DNA of 64,000 nt, from positions 8,556,001-8,620,000 of the forward strand of contig NC_052106.1 in assembly GCF_012273895.1 (NCBI RefSeq). Direction: 5' to 3'. The notes beneath the pieces were generated by a model, which was not told where the DNA came from, ran no database searches, and worked only from the letters and a program-made list of their open reading frames with translations. The DNA comes from Zerene cesonia. Its lineage: Eukaryota > Arthropoda > Insecta > Lepidoptera > Pieridae. A program made the position numbers and the translations under genes. Below, in pieces: positions 1-10,691 of the stretch; position 1 is the first letter of the stretch, and every line of letters begins with the position of its first letter.

Positions 1-154
1 TCATTAGAAGCCACAGTTTGATCATAATAATCATTCTTAAATCATGCCCCTAGAGACATCAATTGTACCCTTCTATACCACTTTCCTGGTGTATTATGGC
101 TAGGTGTATAGGCCCTTATTGTGTGTATTAAAAAGTAACAGTTTTCAAATTGTC
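1..154. other. unassigned AT-rich start of window
   Basis: I see no open frame of note, no RNA gene and no clear repeat boundary here. The right part runs into the repeat that follows. Confidence 0.5.
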
Positions 155-290
155 AGAACTAGACCAAAAAGAACTAGACCAGAAGACACCAGCTTTGAAA
201 TAAAAATCTATTCATCCAGTTTAATGTTATGAGAGCAAACATAAAAAATTCAGTCGAATTAACAACCTCCTCCTTTTTTTAAGTCGGGTG
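155..290 (-). repeat. interspersed 'CCGACTT..AAAAAAGGAGG' family, antisense 5' end
   Basis: The right end reads AACAACCTCCTCCTTTTTTT followed by AAGTCGG, the reverse complement of a terminus that recurs in this window at 44283, 53490 and 61765. The left part (ACACCAGCTTTGAAATAAAA, then TTCATCCAGT and GTTATGAG) corresponds to the internal part of the copies at 18674 and 57472. I know the family as very common in Lepidoptera but cannot give it a reliable name or class. No coding capacity is visible. Confidence 0.6.
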
Positions 291-736
291 AAAATGAACT
301 TGTTTTAATAATATCTTTTACCCATGCATATACCTTCGTTTAAACATTACGTTTAAACTTTTAAACTTCGTTTAAACCAACATATCAGTAAAGCAGTTTT
401 ACTTAAAGCATAGGCAATTATTAATCTGTAGACACTTAAATACAGGTGTTTATTTATTTCAGTGAATGTGTATTGAATCTTTTGAATAAGACCAAGTAAT
501 AAAATAAGACCAACATCCATCCTAGGTACATATATGATATTCTACAGTAGAAGCTACATCTTACCCTATCCTTAACATAATAATAAACAAAGCATATATC
601 ATTATACATTCATTCCATTAAACTACGGCATGACAAATTAATTTCCCACGGACAGTAATACGATTCATTAGTTACCACGTCGCTGTAGATTCTGCAACAA
701 AGTTTGAAACGGCGCTGGCTGAAAAACGCTCTCGGG
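291..736. other. AT-rich noncoding stretch with repeated GTTTAAAC
   Basis: No gene is visible. The 8-bp palindrome GTTTAAAC or close variants occurs several times between about 338 and 378. From about 650 the DNA becomes less AT-rich and leads into the periodic array. Confidence 0.5.
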
Positions 737-793
737 ACCGGTTGTAACTGGTTGAAACTGGTTGTAACTAGTTTGAACCGGACGAAACTAGCG
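737..793 (+). repeat. six-unit 10-bp periodic array, Grainyhead-like motifs
   Basis: Heptamers start exactly every 10 bp: ACCGGTT at 737, ACTGGTT at 747 and 757, ACTAGTT at 767, ACCGGAC at 777 and ACTAGCG at 787. The three-base linkers are variants of GTA/GAA. The first four match or nearly match the core known for Grainyhead/CP2 proteins (ACYGGTT). The 10-bp period places every unit on one face of the helix. The array sits at the edge of a GC-richer patch (about 700-860). It may be a decayed minisatellite or a homotypic binding-site cluster; the sequence alone does not decide. Confidence 0.6.
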
Positions 794-1261
794 CGCGCTG
801 CAGCTCGCTGCTAATTCGTGTGATAATTCAATCAGAGAGGCCGTGGAGCGTGAATTTAATGTAAAATTTGTTAATGAGTTGTGCGTGTATTATATGGAAA
901 CATCTAGGACTTAGGAGTGAGATTTATTTTTTATTATTTATTTAAATTACATTCTTTCTACATCATTTGGGTAATGTTGTTCGAGTCACAAAAAATAGAT
1001 GTAAATAGCAAACAAATAAAGCTTTCGTGAAATAAGATAATCAATTCTACTAATCTACTTTTTAATTCTCATATTTGCTTCAATAAATATAATAAATAAT
1101 TTACGTTAATCTCGAAATTCAGTATTTGTCTAGTATCTTTTAGTATCTTTTACAATGAACATGTGTAAAATAGGAGAAGAATCCTTATTATTTATTATTT
1201 ACCTGTATTAGTAAAATTTGTGATGAGTTCGCATTATAGTAAAGAGTACAATATCTTTAAT

Positions 1262-1292
1262 ATTTTTCCGTTTTTTTTTTACAGGTATGTCA
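1262..1292 (+). promoter_or_regulatory. ratchet-like splice motif (3'ss fused to 5'ss)
   Basis: A pyrimidine run (TTTTTCCG plus ten T) is followed by ACAG joined directly to GTATGT, so the intron 3' consensus abuts a good 5' splice consensus with no exon between. This is the layout of recursive splice sites described in long Drosophila introns. It could be chance in AT-rich DNA, and no flanking exon is proven. Confidence 0.3.
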
Positions 1293-1433
1293 GCATGCAT
1301 AAAAACATTTTCAAGGTATTTTTCAACTACATCGCACATACATACATATACACTTACATATGTTTTTAGCTACCTTAATAGCGTTTATTCTAGGCTTGTC
1401 TTTTCCTTACTTGGGCTATTATTTACAACTGGT

Positions 1434-1460
1434 AACATTATTTTATTTTAGGTACGTATT
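1434..1460 (+). promoter_or_regulatory. second ratchet-like splice motif
   Basis: ATTATTTTATTTTAG is followed immediately by GTACGTATT. It has the same strand and arrangement as the motif 167 bp upstream. The donor part (GTACGT) is weaker than the GTATGT at 1285. Confidence 0.25.
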
Positions 1461-1537
1461 TACAGAACATGCATAGTATATTTATATTTGCATTACTTAC
1501 AAATAACTAATGCAATAGGAGCTGTTCTCCTTCTGTT

Positions 1538-1690
1538 CTCGAGCATGATTCAGCACGAATTGGTCCACATCCACAGAGGATTGACTTGTAATTGTGGCGT
1601 GAGAATGCTACTTAAAACTATGAGTTTCGTACGGTAAGTGGGAGAAGGGGCTGAAGGTCGGAATGTGTTTATCCTAATCCTTTAAGGATT
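1538..1690 (+). repeat. 5' part of the fold-back/SINE-like family
   Basis: The segment CAGCACGAATTGG, later TTTCGTACGGTAAGTGGG and a diverged pyrimidine-rich stretch align by eye with the longest copy at 21941. The copy stops before the GGGCGGTGG block, so it is truncated or decayed at the 3' side. Confidence 0.55.
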
Positions 1691-3040
1691 TTCTTCGCGT
1701 GGTCATTAGTCGTCGTCAATATTGCCAGAATCCAGACGTTAATATTAAAAAAAATCGCAAATTAAAATACACCCAGCAAACGAATTCTTGCATTTTTCAT
1801 AATGAATTCTAGCATTTTCCTGTGGTAATTGGAAGAGCAAACAGAAATTAGACTCGTTTTATATTTAAAGGGAAAGAGCGGAAGACGGTAGACTGAATGG
1901 AATATTATATTTTGTTTTAAATATTTATTTTGTATCTGTTGATTTTGTCGCTGCTAAAATGAATTAAGACACTTCACCTTGAATTTTGGTGTATTAACGA
2001 AGTTTTCACAAATCCGTTGTAATAAATAAATTTGAAATATTCTTCCAATATTCATATCACACGGCTTGTGAATAAACATTTCTAGTATAGTATTCTACTA
2101 CTTGCGTCCCGCTGTTGAATAAGTTTTTCTTAAAATCCCAGTGCTTCTATAGTAATTGGAATTAAAAGAAAACTAATCTATATTTTCCAAATAACATCGC
2201 CTAAATGCCAGTGAAAGTTTCGTCAAAATCGATAGAGCCGTTCTTGATATAAACAATAAGACAAAAAAAAAAACTGTATTTATCTACTGTGTATACATCC
2301 ATATTTATAAAGTAAAAATAAAAAGGGTAGACAGCAGCGTAGGTCTAGAAAGGCGAACTTCTCAGCGTAAACACGATACACAGCGCTGATATTCAGCAGC
2401 CTACTAGAATTAACACACATATCTTGCCGTTTTCCACTTTTAAAGTCACGACACAAGTCTACCTCGAGGGACCTAAAAATTAATTAAACTTCAAGCGCAC
2501 CGAGACGAAGGCGGTATATCAAGCTAACTTTCTAGATCGGACCTGATACGAAGTGAAGATTAAAAACTCTAACTGAATACTGGATTCGTTTTAGATCTGA
2601 AATCAATTTCGACTTATCCAAATGTAGTTTTACGCTCACAGTTCGCTTTTAATGGGATTTTTTCAAGGGTTCCTAGGTTCGAAGTGGGTCTCGGTATTGG
2701 CTTCTTATGAACTGATTCTTCTTTAGAGAGTCATTCATTTGGGAACATTCTCTTATGTTATGTTTGACGTTTAGTAAAAAAGTTATATGCATACATATTG
2801 ATTGGATGATAAGTTTGAAAAATTAAATAGAAACAAGCGCAACTAGTGGAAGAATTCAGTAAAAGTTGGTGTAGTATGGTATACCGATATACCCACAGGG
2901 GGAAGTTTATTAAATGAAGCCACGAGACACGACTGATAATGTAAAACAAATGTTTGTTTTATTGCCATTCAGCCTATATGTATGTGAATGGAGTTTTTGT
3001 TATTCGTGTTGGTTGCAGCTATAAAGTATGAGTATCTTCT
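1691..3040. other. AT-rich noncoding DNA with minor repeat scraps
   Basis: Around 2210-2260 a fragment (TTTCGTCAAAATCG, then GAGCCGTTC) resembles the internal segment of the Helitron-like elements. The rest shows no gene, RNA or terminal repeat that I can support. The short minus-strand open frame near 2758-2949 has no protein-like features. Confidence 0.45.
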
Positions 3041-3222
3041 ACTAGATGCTCGTCCCGGCTCCGCCCGGATATCAAGATTCCTGTTTTATCCCAAGGGAAG
3101 ATATAATTGGGATAAAAAGTATCCTATTACCCAAATCAGCTTAATCTTGTCTGTATACCAAATTTTATCAAAATCCGTTCTGTAGTTTCAGTGTGATTGA
3201 TGGACAAACATCCAAAAGTGGT
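3041..3222 (-). mobile_element. Helitron-like element, antisense, 5' part eroded
   Basis: It begins ACTAGATG followed by CGTCCCGGCTCCGCCCGG, the reverse complement of a CTAG 3' terminus of this type. Internally it carries TTATCAAAATCCGTTC and TAGTTTCAGTGTGATT. It is closely related to the copy at 43588, which keeps more of its 5' end (TTCACATTTATAATATTAG), so this copy seems to have lost its last 50 or so bases. It is nonautonomous, and the small open frame through it is incidental. Confidence 0.65.
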
Positions 3223-4420
3223 ATCACACTAGACCTTGAACAGTAAATGAATCAAATGAATCTTAAAATATTGCGTCACTCCAAAGTTTACCTGAGATTA
3301 TGAAAATTTTCTCAAGATATCGTATACTCAAGAAGGCTCACAAACAAAATCCATATTAAAAATTCCTTTACAAAATTAACTCTCTCGAAAAAAATCCAAA
3401 TATCAAAGATACCTTCATAACATAAAATTATTGAATTACTTGACAAACTTCACAAAATTCGTTCCCTCATTTATGTGACGTTTTAGAAAGAAATTTCTCG
3501 GCAAACAAAACTTGAAACGACTACATTCACTCTAAAAGTTTTATAATTTTGTTTGGAACAGACGGGGCTCGTTAGAATCATTTTACTCATATCGTATACA
3601 TGTTATTGTTGTGTTTTGAAGTAATTATTTGTTGCTGACTCTACTTTTGAATGACATACCTGTATCGGGTAGCTTATGTCTTATTTATATCGTTTTAGTG
3701 TTATTGTCTCTAACAATTTTTTTGTGTACTTGTATCTTATATCTTTGTACCTAAATGATGCGTTTTTAATCTATTGTCTCTGTAAAGAAACAATGAAACT
3801 CCTGGATCACTCAAATATACTTCATATTAACCATTCTAATTTTATATACCGTTTTTCATATACATGGGACACTAAACCCAGAGTTTTTGGTTTTTTCAGG
3901 TTCTATGAAAGGATTTTATTAGATTGTTTTGGTTTAAGTTCTAAAAGAAAGGCGAGGATGTATACTGATTGTTTTTTTCTTAAGCCACGGAAGAAATTTA
4001 CATATTTTTGATTTGTTTACAATTCACAATCAGTGCCCGATAAATTTGTTTAAAAAACAATATCCGTCTAATGTAACAGAAGTGTAATGAATCTCAAAAA
4101 ATTGCCAAAAAACTGCGGTGTTTTATTATATACACAAGCAGAAATCAAGTTTTCCAACTGCGTTTCGAAATGTGAGATATAAATTAGTGCATGCATTAAA
4201 GCTAGCTCAAAACCAACAGACAAGTTGGCTCGTTAACTCGTATCTCAGCAAATGCGAGCACATTAACTTCCCACTTCTCCTGTGTAAATACAAATTCTTA
4301 TTCCGCATATGTTTTATTATTTATTTTAATTATCAACGTTTTTTACAGAATCAGACTTCATTCAACTAGACTTCTTTTATGTGGTTATAATTCGTTATAA
4401 TAGTACTAGGTTATTAAGGA
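3223..4420. other. AT-rich stretch with an unexplained 111-codon open frame
   Basis: The plus strand is open from 3676 to 4011 (111 codons from ATG). The predicted protein is rich in F, Y, L and K, with no motif I recognise and no visible splice or promoter context, so I do not call it a gene. Another frame at 4118-4369 is similar. No repeat termini were seen. Confidence 0.4.
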
Positions 4421-4470
4421 TAGGGACATTGGGATAGAGCGACTTTGTTTTATACTATGTAGTGATATTT
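4421..4470 (-). mobile_element. 5' terminal scrap of a Helitron-like element
   Basis: GACTTTGTTTTATACTATGT followed by AGTGAT is the reverse complement of the 5' end also seen intact at 56035 and antisense at 24855 and 16838. Only about 50 bp remain. Confidence 0.5.
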
Positions 4471-5830
4471 CAATAACAATTCATCCAAAATTAGTAACGT
4501 GAAGCCTCAAGAACTACTTTTCTGCATTAGACTCGGTCTGTGAAAGGACATATAAATCATATTTATTCATGTATAACTTAAGTGCGTCTACTATATTATT
4601 GGATAACTTAGGGACAGTCGTTAATACAAGCCTCACTTCGCTTTGTATTAGACGTTTATGATCTTGAGTAAAACTTCGAACTGTTTTAGTTAACATAAAT
4701 CGTTAAATCATGGTTCAATAGGTTTTAGTCATAAAAAAATTGTTTATTGAACTGATTGAAAGCTTTTAATCAATATATAGTAAGGATTTGTTTGTTTTTT
4801 TCGCTGTATCAACATTAAAGTGAAAGGGGATATTAAAGTCATATTAAAATCATATGTATATTAAGGTAATATATTCATATATTACTTATTTTTTAGTTTC
4901 TCTATTGAGCATATATCAAAAGTATACATAAAATATTAATAAATCATCTTTTACTGAAATCAATGATTAGTTCTTTAAAATTGTATTTTCTTTTTTATTA
5001 CGTCTGTTTATTTACTGTTGTTTCTACTTTCTTCAATTTGTCACAATAAGTATAACAAAGTCCCTTTGTACCAAGTCACTTTTAAGTAGCTAAGTACAAT
5101 ACGTCTGTAACTTTATCTGAAGTCTGCTAACTACAAGAGCCTTTTTGCAAGCGATAGTTTAACGAAATAAACTCAATCCTTAGAGAGTAAATCATACGAG
5201 TATTTTTAATTACTTATTAATATAAAATTTTTAATTATAGTGAGCAAAGATTATCCCAATTTTCTTTAAAAGGAGGTTATGGTATAAAACCAATGAATAA
5301 TTTAAACTAAAAATATGGCCGCTACGTATATTCTGCATATGCATGTCATTAAAACTCAAGCTCAAACATTTATTTATCCAATTAGACTTCTTATAGAAGC
5401 ACTTTTGAACCGCCAAAACACAGATTTTACATTTACCACCCGCAACAAACATATCATTTACCACTTCCACCACTATTTCTTGACATTTAGATATGTTAAA
5501 TAAAAATGAAACATAAGTTGTAAAATGAAAGTGAAGTTAAAGGGAAGGCATCGTCTTCTGAGATACAGGTAATAACAAGTTCAGAAGGCAGCATCGTTGT
5601 CAATTATTATACTTGCTAATCAATTTTGTTTTATTTGTTTTTATTCTAAAATTCTTAGCTACAATACAAACCAAATACAAAAAAAATGTCTGATTGTTTG
5701 AACGCTCTATCTCATGACCACTATTTAGTTTAAGTAGTTACTTCTGACGATTTGAAGGGGATTGAGCCGTTTGTTAAAAATATTTAATGTCTTATAAAAA
5801 TTTCAATTGATTTTTTTGTGTTCAGTTCAT
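4471..5830. other. AT-rich noncoding DNA
   Basis: The open frames of 60-80 codons here overlap each other on both strands and lack protein-like composition. No RNA gene or element ends were recognised. Confidence 0.45.
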
Positions 5831-6066
5831 AACTGCGGAATAGCAGCAGGCCAATACTCAATACCACTGTGTTTCGTACAAAGAGTGAGGAGTCGGAGGG
5901 CCTTTGTCCTTTATCTTACCCTTCCCAGTCAAAGGACTGGGAAAGGGAAAAGTAAAGGCTTTTCCCTTTCCTTCAGGCAATCGAATCTAAATCCGGGCAA
6001 TGCAAGTGCTCATGGGCGGTGGTGGTTGCTTACCATCATGCGACCCATCAACTTCCAGCCTTTACT
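5831..6066 (+). repeat. fold-back/SINE-like copy with internal hairpins
   Basis: TGTTTCGTAC, the pyrimidine-rich block and the 3' block CATGGGCGGTGGTGG followed by CTTACCATCATGCGACCCAT mark this as the 21941 family. Two adjacent hairpins lie in the middle. The first pairs CTTCCCAGTC with GACTGGGAA (about 5919-5947). The second is perfect: AAAGGGAAAAG (5942-5952), a 6-nt loop, and its complement (5959-5969). An 88-codon open frame runs through the copy and is not a gene. Confidence 0.6.
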
Positions 6067-6083
6067 TCGGTAGAGTCATCCTA

Positions 6084-6283
6084 TCCTACTAATATTATAA
6101 ATGCGAAAGTTTGTAAGGATGTGTGTGTGTTTGTTGCTCTTTCACGCAAAAACTACTGAACCGATTGCAATGAAATTTGGTACGTAGACAGCTGGACAAC
6201 TGGAATAACATATAGGCAACTTTTTATCCCCATATTCCTACGGGATACGGACTTACTCGGATGAAACCGCAGAGCGCACCTAG
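6084..6283 (+). mobile_element. full-length Helitron-like element (200 bp)
   Basis: The left end is A|TCCTACTAATATTATAAATG and the right end is GCGCACCTAG|T, so the element begins with TC, ends with CTAG, and sits between host A and T as Helitrons do. Inside are a GTGTGTGTG stretch, ACTGAACCGATTGCAATG and a decayed TACGGGATACGG block. No transposase is encoded, so it is nonautonomous. Known lepidopteran short Helitrons (the Lep1 type) have this organisation; I infer the membership. Confidence 0.75.
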
Positions 6284-8160
6284 TATAACATAAAAAAGAA
6301 AAAAAATAAAGTTACATCAACTTGCGAAAAAATGCCGTGAAACATCTAGCATAACATAAAATATACAAACTGTATAGGGGGCACAATATACAGATGCGAT
6401 ATACAAATCGCAAACATAAAAATGTTGTGAGGGGTGCAGGTCTTTTAAACACAAATTGGCTGAGTATCGTACAAGACATTCTGGATGTATATACTTACAA
6501 ATTTGAATAAGACAAACATGCGGAAAACTTTTCTTTTTGTACTTAAATGGTATCCCTGGTGCGCCGGGTATGAAACAGTCCCAATACAATTTTACAATGT
6601 ATTGCGACTAGACTAGATTGAATATGTAAGTTGCTGTAAGTTATTTGCTTCAATGGTATAGAATAGAATAATTTCAAATTTTAATTTCATGTACTGACAT
6701 AGTTTTTAAGCATATTATTACTAACAAATTGAGTCTTTATTCTTGCTCGAATAAATTAATATTATTATTATAATGTACAATTCTTCATATAAAAATAAAA
6801 AGTAAAAACCCTTACAATGCTTTTACCATTTACTAAGTGTGCAAATGGCAACCTTATGACTCAATGCCATCTCAATAAAATATTCCTCATATTCAATATT
6901 TTGCTACAAAAATATCAATTCCTTCTTAATAGTGAAAATTATACACAGACTTGGTTAAATAAATCTGTCATATCATATCAATATTGTTCAATCATTCAAA
7001 AGCTTTACCAAAAGAAAGAAAGGTAACATTATACATTATTGTTTTACATTATTATGTTATACATTATTCTATGTTGTAACTTGAGAAAACTTCTTTACTA
7101 TCTCCTGGTACCAGTCCAACTAGGTTTCCAAAGCACCGCAAAACAAAACACAACAAATCATTAAACCACACTCTTACATATATCGCGAAGCAAGTGCACA
7201 AGTCACGTGTAAAATTATTCTATCGGAACGCGTTGCATGGATGCAGTCGGTTGGTACGCCAGTGCATTCAGATGGTAATGTCGAATTTGCATGTTGGTAG
7301 TAAAATTGTGTGTTATACCCATACAGAGTCTGTTGAAGCATTGTGACTGCGATAACGAATAAAAATAAATAATATTGTTACAGTTATTTGCAACATAGAA
7401 ACTGACTTTGCTTTTTAGTATGACGTGATTTTTGGAACCCTCGACGCAAATAATAATATAAACGTGTAAGTGTGTGTGTTTTATGTATGTGGCATCGTGG
7501 CTCTCAAATGCATAGTCCGATTTGAATGTGGGTTTTTTTTCAATGTTGAATTATGCTGCCTCAGTCTTCCCTAATACTTTTATAACAAAGACAGCGTGTC
7601 TTTATTGAACTGCTTGCTTGGAAGACATTGCTATTAATCATGAAAGCCGCCTTTTTAATTTCCCGAATTTGTATGTTTGTTTTCAAGTATGCAATAGATA
7701 ATAAAAACCCTGTTCACAAACTTCTATCAGTCTGTCCACGACATCACAAAACGTTATTTTTCCATCTTGAAGTGAAACTCTTAACACTGTATTAGTACAG
7801 TGAGTAGCGTATATTATGCGCTGTGACGTCACGTCTGGACCATAACTTGCAACCCTTGTTTATAAGACTGGACAGCGCTGGTCGCACGTGGACCAAATTA
7901 ATTAAAGGACCGAGTCATTAAAATGTCCAGCGGTGTTTGCTGGTTTATATTATTTTGATATTGTAAGTATTATGGGTACAATATGCTATGCTTAGACATT
8001 GGAAACGTATCTATATGTATATATAAATTTTTAAGTTTATTCATTTTAAGTTACGCGTGATACAAAACATAATCTATGAATATCATTAATCGAGAATAGT
8101 TTTTTTAAATAATAGGTACTTACTTTGTTTGTGTTAAATTCGCAATCAATAAAAAAAAAG
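6284..8160. other. noncoding stretch with CRE-like site and GC-richer patches
   Basis: No gene is visible. Patches near 7200-7290 and 7790-7930 are less AT-rich. The second holds the palindrome TGACGTCA (7824-7831) and, further on, ATGTCCAGCGGTG followed by a short frame that stops after 11 codons. A good donor-like GTAAGTAT lies at about 7965. These could be regulatory or a noncoding first exon, but nothing confirms it. Confidence 0.4.
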
Positions 8161-8432
8161 TTAAAAATAGTCAAGTACGACTCGGCCTTGCGACCAATAA
8201 GGTTTCCGTACAATATATGTAGCTTATTAGCTCAAGAGCAACTACAACACACAGTGACCACCCATCCAATTTATCAACGTACCAACAGATGCTTAACCTG
8301 GACATTTTATTATTCGTTGTTGCAGCGGTAACAGGAATACATAATCTTTGAAAATTTCAACTGTCTAGCTATAATGGTTTATGAGACAGACAGATAGAGT
8401 TCCGCTTCACCGTTTATGTGCAGAACCCTAGA
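8161..8432 (+). repeat. interspersed repeat: TACGACTCGG.. to ..CAGAACCCTAG
   Basis: The block TCAAGTACGACTCGGCC, later GGTTTCCGTAC, and the 3' block GACAGACAGATAGAG with CAGAACCCTAG are a combination common in insect genomes in repeats of uncertain class. The ORF inside has no meaning. Only one copy was seen in this window. Confidence 0.45.
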
Positions 8433-8519
8433 AACATTACACGAACGAATCCCCACGAGAAATTACGAGCATAAATATAAAATCAAAATACATTGAACAG
8501 TGATAACCAATACGCAACA

Positions 8520-8640
8520 GTTAATTCAGAACAAACGCCGCAATCTCCAGGGCGCGATAATCAGCACTCATCGGATTGTTATGCAAACTAACAGCTTATG
8601 CAAATAGATTATCGTATTAATTATCACTGTACCATTGGGA
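8520..8640. promoter_or_regulatory. POU/homeodomain motif group (candidate regulatory DNA)
   Basis: An exact octamer ATGCAAAT (8598-8605) lies 17 bp downstream of a second ATGCAAA (8581-8587), followed by TATTAATTATC (homeodomain-like) near 8615. Repeats are absent here. Octamer sites bind POU factors in animals; a regulatory role is only inferred from motif grouping. Confidence 0.25.
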
Positions 8641-8788
8641 TCCATGTTTTAGCTGCGAAACGATTCTTACTTCGTTCACATGTAATTTAAGGCTAATTTA
8701 CTATTATAATATCTATGTTTACAATGTTAACTACTTATTACAATTAGCCTAAGTATAATTTCGAATCTCACAGAACATAGTTGCTAAA

Positions 8789-8836
8789 ATAGCTGGGTTA
8801 ACCAATACGTACCAACGTATTGGTTAACCCAGCTAT
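8789..8836. repeat. perfect palindrome, 22-bp arms, 4-nt loop
   Basis: The arm at 8789-8810 (ATAGCTGGGTTAACC and following) is perfectly complementary to 8815-8836, with loop ACCA. The core of each arm holds GGTTAACC, itself palindromic. The loop is too short for a typical animal microRNA precursor. It is more like a recent palindromic duplication or the remnant of a tiny inverted-repeat element. Confidence 0.9.
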
Positions 8837-8949
8837 AGCTTGAGAGCTGAAAAAGAATAGAATATATTTGTTACCATAAACAACATGTACATACATTTTA
8901 AATTCGACTTAACCTAAAGATAGAAAAAATAATAAAAGACATAGATTAG

Positions 8950-9032
8950 GTTTCTCCTGGAAAACCCACGGGAAGCAGAACTATGCGGGTTTTTCATCAA
9001 CAACGCGAACGAAGCCGCGGGCGGAAAGCTAG
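8950..9032 (+). mobile_element. 3' end of a Helitron-like element
   Basis: The fragment starts near TTTCTCCTGG and ends GAAGCCGCGGGCGGAAAGCT with AG|T, the canonical CTAG|T terminus. The 5' half is missing or unrecognisable. Confidence 0.65.
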
Positions 9033-9755
9033 TAGTCTATACAGTATACGTGTTAGGAATTACCCGTAAATCTATAATACGAAATGTCAGGCACTAATTC
9101 TAATCTAAAGTCTGTGTTACGGAATAAATTAAAGTATCAAAAGACATCGCTGACGAGACTTGTTGAAATTAAGGTCTTAGACTGAGCCTAACTGACCTAA
9201 TTTATAAAGCTTTACTCTCAGCTTAAACATATAGACAGCTTAATTAATTAATACATTAAATATTATAATTTTATGTTTTCGCGGACGATCGCTGGCAAGT
9301 TTATATTATAATGAATAATGCTCTCAAAAACCGTTAAAAAATATTCAATTTCTTAATTCATTAAAAAATAATTGTTACGAGAAATTGAAAGCCAATCGTG
9401 CTAAAAACATGATTCAAATATCGTATCGTATCGTAAGAAGAATCCTCAGAATAACAAGAATCGCGTCTTGATTCCGTAATAAAGCATTAAATTTCTAAGA
9501 ATGATACTCGCGTACAATACATATCTAAACAGAATAATGTCTATTATGTAACTTTTTTATCATCTCTGCAGAAACTACGTACATGGAATAGGATATAGGC
9601 CTCCGTCTACCCTGTTCTACGAACGATGCACAGTAGCATGCTTTCATATTACAATCTTTTGGGGATGTTTTACCTACCTCGATGCGAGCTAGCCAAATTC
9701 GTTCCGAAGCATGCTCGAGTTGAAACGGTTTTTACGTATGTTTGCATGTTATGTT
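9033..9755. other. noncoding stretch, no assignable feature
   Basis: AT-rich DNA with a slightly GC-richer patch near 9590-9720. No open frame, RNA or repeat end was recognised. Confidence 0.45.
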
Positions 9756-10108
9756 TTTGACGTGACAACGTCTTAAATTAGGTTGCGGCTCGGAGTCACT
9801 CATGAAAAAGTGTAACGCCCGGTAACGTTACGATGAGTCACCGAACTATGATCGGTCCGCCGCGCGCGCAGCACTAGAGAATTAGGCGCATTGAATCGGC
9901 GCGTGCTTTTGTCTCTGTCTCTGTCTTTTTAGTAAACAAAATATATTTTCTATAGTTAAAATTTGTGCAATTCTTATTTTCATTCGATTCCTTGTTCCTA
10001 TTGTGCAATTTAATAATATTCATATCAATAAATATTCTACCGAGAAAAAGACGTTGTCACGTAAAATCTTCGCCCGTAAAACCGACTTTACAGGCAACCA
10101 TTTTTTTG
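9756..10108 (+). repeat. unnamed 0.35-kb element, copy 1, with 13-bp inverted motifs
   Basis: ACGTGACAACGTC (9760-9772) and its reverse complement GACGTTGTCACGT (10050-10062) bracket about 300 bp that contain TAACGTTAC, a GCGCGC-rich block and a (GTCTCT)-like stretch. Homology continues about 45 bp past the right motif through GACTTTACAGGCAACC. An inverted, nearly identical copy is at 22922-23266. Copy 1 has about 11 bp more between the motifs, around TGTAACGCCC. No open frame encodes a transposase, so it is nonautonomous. I do not recognise a named family. Confidence 0.75.
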
Positions 10109-10691
10109 ACTAGGATCGTTTCTTTTCCCACACCCTTCCCAGTCCATTCCTGCCTATATATATAAAGCCATAATCTATGAGTATATGACATTCTAATCGC
10201 TTTAAGAGGAATGTCACATTCATCTCCATACATTCGGTTTCATAATATTGTATTATTTATTACGGAATTAACAATGTTATCAACAAATTATATACTTTTT
10301 CATCCAATAAAAAATATTTAGGCAGTCTGAATCTATGCCGCATTAAAATAGAATAATATTTTAATCTGTGGTCGCAATAAAAGTCTTTGACTTTGAAATA
10401 TTACTGACAAAACGACTTCAAGTTTGAATAATAACTTTTAAAGGTAGAATCATTATGGAATCTATAAAATGTAATTCGAAGTGATAATTGAATACGTTTT
10501 ATACACTCTAAGAAATTTGTTTATTTGAATCAAGAACAGATAAATTTATGAAAGTTTTGTTTTTACAAATATGTGAAAACTAGAAATTTTTACTAAAATA
10601 ATATTACATATATATATGCTCTATATGATAAGATTTGAATGAAAAACAAAATTCAGTTTCTTTGATTGAAAACAAATACAATAACACTCAC
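10109..10691. other. AT-rich noncoding DNA
   Basis: No gene or repeat end was recognised. The plus-strand open frame 10635-10931 starts here and has no family-like motif. Confidence 0.4.
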
